Position numbers and translations under genes: made by a program
The notes under the pieces: generated by a model
The model's database searches: none
What the model was told of the DNA's origin: nothing
Seen by the model: the letters and a program-made list of their open reading frames with translations, nothing else
Assembly: GCA_902363625.1 (NCBI GenBank)
Contig: CABJAS010000006.1
Coordinates: forward strand, 186,001-250,000
Origin: Clostridiaceae bacterium
GTDB lineage: Bacteria > Bacillota_I > Bacilli_A > Erysipelotrichales > Coprobacillaceae
Direction of reading: 5' to 3'
DNA length: 64,000 bases
Shown here: positions 11,901-20,900 of the stretch, in pieces
Layout: each line of letters opens with the position of its first letter
How positions within the stretch are numbered: the first letter of the stretch is position 1

Positions 11901-14900
11901 GAATCTCCCGAACCAAAATATCCCGCTACTGTTTTCCCAGCTAGATATTCATCATAATCAGTTGTCTCACCCGGAGTAATAATTTCAAAAACCTGTGTTT
12001 CTTCATTGGTATCCGGATCAATAACGGTATTGATATTTTTAATTTGCCATCCATGATTAACTGCTGAATCAGGATTTTCAATATCCGCTTTAGATAGCTT
12101 GACTGTCACTCCTAAAGCATCTTTATATTCTAAGTAATATTGTTCCTGATAACTGACAATAGATGGCAGCTTAACGGAAACAATTATCTTTGAATGCTGG
12201 ATATCCCCTTTATGCATATAATCTGTGTTATTAGCCGGAGTATTCGATACTTTCGTTGTGTACCATAGATGATCGGCATATTGTCGATGATCCTGATCGG
12301 TCTTTGTATAATTTGGCTGATCAAAGCTTGTTGTCGGATAATGGTCTACTCCATTTACTGCTTCTGTATCTCTCAATGCATCTGCACTGTTTTCTTTGTC
12401 TCCTACATGGTTTTCCACTTCAAGACGTGCATATTTTGTTCTGATTCTCATAGAGGTATGAACACCTTGATCGTTAATATCCCCTTCTGCTACAACATCA
12501 ACATGACTAAATGCACCATTCATATCAAAATCTTTATAGGCATCATCCAGCAATACATCAGAACGTATATCCGTATAATCTTCTAAAGTGAAGACATCAC
12601 TTTCATTATAACGGTCATTTTTCGGACTAATAACATCATAATTCGTATTTAAGATACTGACTGGTAAACTTGGAAGTGTTCCGCCTGTATCATAATAATT
12701 GTTGTTTGGTCGTTTTAAAGTTCTTACAATAGCGTCCTTTCGATTGTCACCGGTATTATATTTATTTACATAATAAGGTGACCATGGAGCTCCCACATAG
12801 AATGGATTTCCCGCAATATCACCATCCGTGATAAATTTAAATCCCGGAAGCTGACTTGTCACATAGGTATGATTAGACTGATACTGAGCCAATAAGTCAC
12901 TGTTTTCTTTACCGTCTTTCGTTGTTTTATCCGGTTCTTTTACTGTGACTAAATCAATACTGTAAACACGGGTATCTCCCGAAACGATTTTCGCATCCGG
13001 ATTATTTCCCTGTGTTGTCTGATCCTGATAGAAGGTGACTTTGAAACGTCCTTCTTTTCCACTGCCGTCTTCTTTATCCAATTCGATATATTCAACCTTT
13101 GTGGTATATAATCCTTTTTCTACAGTGTTAAGATTATTTTTGGTTTGTCCATCATAAATATCCCATTTTAAAGTCATGCCATCATTCACAGCATTATCTT
13201 TTGTGAAAGGCTCCCCGTTCACATCTTTAGGTACTACCCCTTCAGGCAGAATATTCGTAATTACCGGGAAGAATAAAGTTCCCTGACTTCCGCCGTCAGT
13301 TGAATAATTATGAAGATGACGAACCGCATTATTCGCATCAGCACTTCCGATTAAAGCACCATGACCATTTGTTGACTGATCATTCCAATAATATTTATTT
13401 TCCACATGAATATTTAATATTCCTGTTCCTGCTTCAGGGTGTACGTAATAAGCGTTCGGATCTTTACCATCAATATCGTCTCCCATTGTTGTCCATGTAC
13501 GGATTAATGGCTTTCGCATATGTGCACGTGTTCCTGTCGCAGCATAAGTGTTTGTATTTCCAAAGCCATAATAGGCTTTTTGATTTCCTGAAACTGTCAC
13601 ACCATTCACATCTGTATCAATGCTTACTTCACTGTTTTGAATATTGAAGCCATTAATATAAGGCATATTTGGTGAACCGTTGTTGTAGTTGGTAGCTAAA
13701 TCTGCATCATTCGCATTATCATAGCCATCCCACAAATAATCCATACCGCCAAACTGTGTGCTTAATGAACCATAGCCATTCTTATAGATTTTTTCTTTAG
13801 TAGCTCCCTGCCATGATGTTATATCATAGATCTGGTAATATAAGCTGTTCTCACTTTCAATTGGTTTAGCAAACACTTTATCATACCAGTACTCACTTTC
13901 ATTCGTACTGTCGACATGACAATTTACATCAACATTTAAGATATATCCGGTATCACTGCCTCTGTTGAACCATTTTTTCAGATCTTGATTTACTGTAATC
14001 TTCAATACCCAAGACTGCGCATCAACAGCATCATAATATTCATTGTTAGCGTCATAATCATCGTCGGTTGTATTCATATTTGTCTGAACCAGCAACGGAT
14101 CCTGTACTTTCTTTGGTGAGAGATAATTAGCGTTAATCGTGGTTGGATCTTGAATAACCTGAACATTAATATTTGCCGGATCAATCGCTGTATATCCCCC
14201 ACTATAGGAATTTCCGCTTGTCAATGTTGTCCCGCCAATAACAATATTGCCGGTCTCATCAAATTGCGGAGACACACCTCTTGGCAGCACATAGATAAAT
14301 TCAACACCATCTAATGACCAGTCTCCATAGTTATAAGCCGATAATCGTGCTTTATAAGCTTCATCATATTCAATCGTTGGAATAGAATCATCTGGGAATA
14401 AAGCATGACGGGCATGCTGTCCGTAATTATCATAAACATAGTAATTGTAGTTTGGATTGGTTTTATTCCAGCCAAAATACTTCGTATAGCCATTGCCTAA
14501 ATATTCCAAGGCATGATTTGTATATTGAACGCCAGTTTCACCTGCTTCTTGATTTGGTATGATTTGGGAACTGGTCGCAAGCCATGCTGTCTGTAAGTGA
14601 GTTCTGGCTTCTGACCATAGAATTGGCGTATGCATTGCTTTATTATCCCATGATGTTTCAGTGAGATTGGTTCGCGGCTGTACTACATATCTATACACGT
14701 CTCGATTTGCATTTGCTGCTCCCTGATACTGTGTTGTAGTAGGCATAACATCTAAATCATTTCCTGTGACTGACGGAACATATTTTACCTTTTGATAAAC
14801 ACTTCCGGAAGCACTGTCATAATCCATCAATACCCCATTGTTTCCATAAACGGAAGCCGAACGGGTTGTTCCCGGATTATTGCTGGCATTCCCCGGAATA

Positions 14901-17900
14901 TAGGTAGTTGATCCAGTTAAGAATTCCCAGCGATCAACGTTTGCATTGATTGTTCCGCTGATCCCAACATCATGAATCAGATAATTCATATCCATCATGA
15001 TAGTACTGTTATCTACAGCCCGGATTCTTCCATCTCCTAATGATCCGCCTCTGCCCGTAGCTACTAATGGCCATCCGGCGATTGATCCCGAATAACTTGA
15101 GCTAAATGAATTCTGATAGTATTCTCCCATTTTCGGATAATATTCTGGATAAACATTGCCATTGTCATTGACATAAACCATTGGCAAATTATCTTCTCTC
15201 GCCGTAGCTTCATACCAAATTTCAATTTGTTCTCCTACTTCTAAGCGAGCATTTCCTTCAAAAGAGAATTCATACACGGTATAGTTAATGTCAGTTGAAT
15301 TATCTTTATTTGGTATAATATCATCAAAGTTTTTACCAGTCAGGTTGCCGCCTGCACCCTCTTTTACAGAAGATTTAGGCACAACCATATCTCCGCCATA
15401 ATCTGGCGCTGTAACGTTCGCCAACGTTTTCACTTGGATCTTAGGTGCGTCTGTTTTGACATTGCCATCAGCATCCAGCCAGCGTACATGCAAGTTACTC
15501 ATATTGGCAGTGACATATTCGGGTACTTTGTCATAGAAGACCGGATCTAATAATACCCCTTGATTTCCTGCCGCCGCTTCAGCTGCACTTAATTTATTGT
15601 TGATCACAGAAACCTTATACCACATTGTATCGTTAGGACGGTATCCCTTCTTTTGTTCAGCGGTTGGATTATAATTTACCGCTGCTTTTTCTTGTGTATC
15701 AAAGATTTGTGTCTGATAAGTTAAAACTGGACGTTCACGGGCAATGGATGTTTCATCTCCGCCGTCTCCATAGTAATTCACGGAGTTATCTAAAGTAATA
15801 GGTGCTTTTACACCATCAATTGTATTATCAATCGTTTCTTTATGCTGGTGAATAGGTGTTACTTGACCTTCAGTTACCATAGTATAACGATCTTTGATTG
15901 GCGTTGTATCGTTTTCACGAATATCGTTGTAACGTCCCAATCCATCAAAAACTAATGGATCTGAATCTTTAATAAATATGATTTCTTTTCCGTCAGTTCC
16001 GAACGCCGGAACATCATAGTAAGTCCAACGAATCTTTTTCGCTTCTGTTACCAGATAAGTTGTATTTAAAACTGCCATTCTGGCATTTGACGGTTCATCT
16101 ACTAAAGATTCGTCAATCCATGTATCGACACCATTAACATCAAATAAATATTCTACTTTGATTGGCTGTGTAACGTTCATGTTAGTTGGATATTTAAATT
16201 CAGGCTTCTTAGTAAGATCAAACCCTTTGAAATAACGTTCTGTTCCCGAAGAAGTGGTTTCTTTGGATAAGAAGGAAACTTCATAAATCATTTCTGACAC
16301 CTCATGGTGCAGATCATTTGTCGCATCTACCCTCTTATTTGTAATAGAATCCATGCCGGAAACTTCCAATATCATTTTCTGACCATCGTACTGAGTAGTG
16401 TTATCAGTAAAAGAGTAGTTTAAATATAAATCATTAGAATCTTTAAATGTAACCTTGCTGGTGATGATAGAAGTATAATCACTTCCTTTATAAGGGGTTC
16501 CATTCTTTCGATAGAAGTCAGTTTTCTTACGATAATACAGGACATCATTATCACTTGAATAATAGCTATCTCCATAATAAGCTGTATTATTTCCATTTCC
16601 GCTGATGGAATACTGGCTGTAAGTGTGTTTAGGCTGACAGACTGCTTCATATTTCGCGGTCACTGTTTTTCCTTCAAAGGCCGGATTTCCATTACTATCC
16701 TTAAGTTCAGCATTCATCTGTGTATAGACAATAATTTCTACAGATTGTCCTGCTTCAATCTGATTTTCTAATTCGCTCTTAGTGCTATCTCCTATTGAGA
16801 TATTTAATTCTTTATAGTTTGTTTCTGCTCCAGTATTATCTTGCAGATAATAATGTTCTGCAAGCATTGGGATATCTGCTGTCGCACCCTTTATAGAAGC
16901 AGTAATATCATTACTGTCAATATTTGCTGCTCCATTAGTTTTGATCTTCCATCCCACAATCCGCTGTCCGTCCGGCGCAGTAAAACGAAGGTCTGCATGC
17001 TGTAATGGAATCGGAGAATCTGCACTTGCTTTTATCGACAAGATATAATCAATATAGTCATAAGGAACGATATGCTTTTGATCGACCGAAAGCTCTACGA
17101 TGGTGCCATCTGCATTTTCACTGCGGTCATAAGCAAAACTGTTTACTCCATTAACCGTAGCCCCTCTATTGATCGCAACTTCCATTTTCCCTACTAAATT
17201 GGCTATATTGTAATTTTTTGTACCTGTCGTTCCCGTAATATTTCCCTGGTAATTTTCAGCGTTGAAATCTGCCGCTGTAAACTTAACGCTTGTAGTTGTG
17301 GCAGTTGAAATTGCTGGATAATTATTTGGTGTCAGTCCAAATGTTGGGCGTGACTGTGAAGTCCATGCATCATTCGTGACATCTGTTTGAGAACGATCTA
17401 CCCAAACACCATCATAGGTGATCGCATATCCCTCATTCTTATCCACACTTAAATATTGAGACGCTGCCAGTAGTGTTTCTTCTTTTTCGACGTCCGGATT
17501 AACCGCAGACATCGTTATAACGAAACTATTGATGTGTTCCTTCACATAAGTTTCTGCTGAATTATCGACTGTGTATTTAGGCAGCGAACCGGCAATCTCA
17601 GCAATAAATTTATTTACATCAAAATAATAATCGGTTCCTGATTTGATCAGATAAGGCGTAATATCCTTTGAATTGACATTATCTGTATCGTTATCAAACA
17701 ATGTGCTGGCATTGCCGGAACTTAATGAATAGTTCAGTTTTACAGATGTGACATTAAACCATGTTCCATCAATAAATTCTCCAGGTATATGGATTTGCTT
17801 TAAATTATAACGACTATCTAAATTATTTGTGATTTCTACCGTTTTAATTCTCGTTGCTTTATCCTTAACTGGGTCAGAACCATTGTTTTGATTCCATACC

Positions 17901-20900
17901 TTGATACCAAATGTTGTCGTATGAGGTGTAATATTTGATTCAATATTATTTGCAGCATCACTCACACTTTCATAATCTAATTGTGTCGTTTCACTGTTTA
18001 ATCCTTCAATCTTATAGCCGGCTTTAAACGGCTTTCTGAATCCCATCAGATAGGCAGTATCTGTCTTTTGATCAATCAATGTATCGGCATAATCATTTTT
18101 TAAAGTTGATTTCATCGTATTTGTAGCATCACTGACCGGGTTAATATCTTTAATTAAATAAACATATCCTCCCACTTTAATATCCACTTTGCTGCTGTTT
18201 CCATGTGGATCCGCATCAAATAAATCAGTATTGCCTAATAATTCTCTGGCATAATCCGCATTACCGGGAATATTTTTCAAGACTATTTTATAGCCATAAA
18301 GATAATCATCTTGTTCAAATACGATTTCATTGGCTGCATTTGAAGCTGCATCACTCTCTTTTTCTTTATATTTAAAGAGAATCTTGTAGTAATCGTTTTC
18401 ATCTTTTGCACCTAAATCACTTTGTGTCAGCGTTATAAACGGTGTCTGTTCTACGGTAGTCTTATAGCCTTTCATTCCGTTAGAGCTATCAGGAACAGCC
18501 GTTGATCCACTGTCTTTAATCACTTTTTGCCTTGTTAATTCAATGCGATCAATATAGGTATATAACTCTTCTGATATTAAGATATCTTCCGTTAAGAAGC
18601 CATAGTATTCATTAGTCTCATCTTTTCTTATCTTTGGCAATGTATCTTCTAAGTAGACTTCATCAGCAAAAGAAACCTTATTTACCCAATCATCTAAATC
18701 TTGGCATGACCAGCCGTTATTCCCCGATTTATAATCATGATTAGCGGCTGCCGACTCACGGTAGAAGCTGACTGCAAAGTAATCCTTACGAGAATATTCA
18801 ACATCCGTATCTTGATTAGTTATCGGACTGTCATGCACCCCTTTTAATACTTGGTTATTATCATTTCTCACATTCACCCAAGCTGTTGATTGTAAGTGAC
18901 GTGCATCATATTCGCGTGTAGTACGCTCATTCCAGTAATAACCGGTCTTATATTGGTACGTATTCTTATATGACCAATTAGAACGCACATTTTTAGCTGC
19001 TGAATCGACTCTTTCTTTACTGCGTTCTCCCCCTACTTTTAATTGTGTAGAGGCTGTCGCTTCCGCTTTTCCCGTTTTATAGAAACGTCCGGTGACTTCA
19101 AACATGTATTTCGTTTTCTGGTCATTTGGATTATACCAGCTGCCAAAATCAGGATTATTCGCATTAACCCCATCACTAGATTCAGTTTGATTAATATCTA
19201 AATTAAAGACAATAGATGTAACCGGATTGACTGCTTCATAATCAATCGGTGATTTGTAGTAGCTGGTATTTGTACTTCCATCTGTCACTGTCTCATACAA
19301 ATCCGCATTCTCATCAGCTAAGTTGATTCTGAAATAACGATTTCCGGACGCATCCTCTTCAATCCCATTGCCAACCTTGCTTATCCATTCCTTTCTTTCT
19401 AATGTTTGGGTTGTCTTGTCACTTCTTGTAATGGTAATGCTTTGCAAGTAGTCGATTGCACGTGGATCTACTTTAATATAATACGTATCAAATTTATCTG
19501 ACGGCAGATTCATGGTCATCTCAAGATTCATAGCCGTATTGAAAGACTGGGTATAAATATAATTCATCCCCTGATGTTCCTGAGAGACATATCCCAAATG
19601 TCCGGAAAGTGGATTGGAATCGATCGGATAATTGTTGCCAACATTTAAATACTGTCTGAAATCCAACATATATGAGCCAATCGCTTTATAGCCGATATCT
19701 AATTCACTGTCATCTTTAAAACTGTTCCCATCATTAGCATAGCTGTTATATCCGCCGCTGCTGTCACGGTATCCTATACGCACATCTTCTACTTGTGTAG
19801 ACGTTTGATCGAAGCGATTTGTATCCTGAGTCTGTTCAGTATCCTTGAATCCTGCCGTTAGAATGGTATCAAAATACATTTTACTCACAGTTGAGATAGA
19901 ACTGTCTTTTGCAGTTAACTTATAAGAATCATCACGAATACCATCTAAATAGTTTTCCGTCAGTGCTGTTACGGTATTTTCAGTGCCAAAATTCGAATCA
20001 GAATAACCATAGAAATCAATCCAAGCATCTGATGTACTCTCATCTTTTAATTTAATGTTTTGTCCGTTGATAATCACTTTGCCAAGATTAGAAATACCAA
20101 AGTCAATCAGATCCTCCTTGCTGAACGTTAAATCTCCATCTGCATTAAAAGATAATGTTTTACCCTCTGATGAAATAAAGGTGTTTGATGTCTGATCATA
20201 GGTAAACTCTACTCCGTCATTTAAGTGATCACGATCGAATAAAGTTATAGAGTGTACAGTTGTATACTGTTCAAAGAATTTTTTATTTATCAATACCTTT
20301 GTGGTATGAAAGCCAGTATGTGCTTCATCACCGCTTTTATCGTTAATCGGCAGTGTAATCGTTAGATCTGCATCATCAATCACGGAGACTTCCTTATTTT
20401 CAATCGATACACGATATTTAAAATTGCGGTCATAAGGAATTCCTAAACGTGTTAAGCTGCCATCACTGTTTGAGCTGTTACTAGCTGATGTTTCCGGAGT
20501 ATTATTATAGTATGCAATATTGGTATGCACCATCAGCGATGGTCTTTTTACCGTTAACCCGGCAGTAACCGTTTTAATCTGATCTGCCATCGTTGGGTTC
20601 TGGGGTTCAAAAGTCAGGACTGCATCTAAATTATCAAACCAATCCGTGGTACCATCAATTTGAATCGTTAATTTTTCTGGATTTGTTTTATCACTTTGTC
20701 CATAGAAATCTGAGAAAACCACCTTGATCTCCATGATTCTTTCCATTGTCGCTAACTGATCCTGACCAATAAACAAACGTCCGTCAGATAAAATTGTAAT
20801 ATCAGCTAAATCAATCGAAACAGCAGGGATATCCTTACTAGAATCTTGATTCCAGTCATAAAATTCTATACGTTCAATTGCCCCAACCTGATCATGGTTA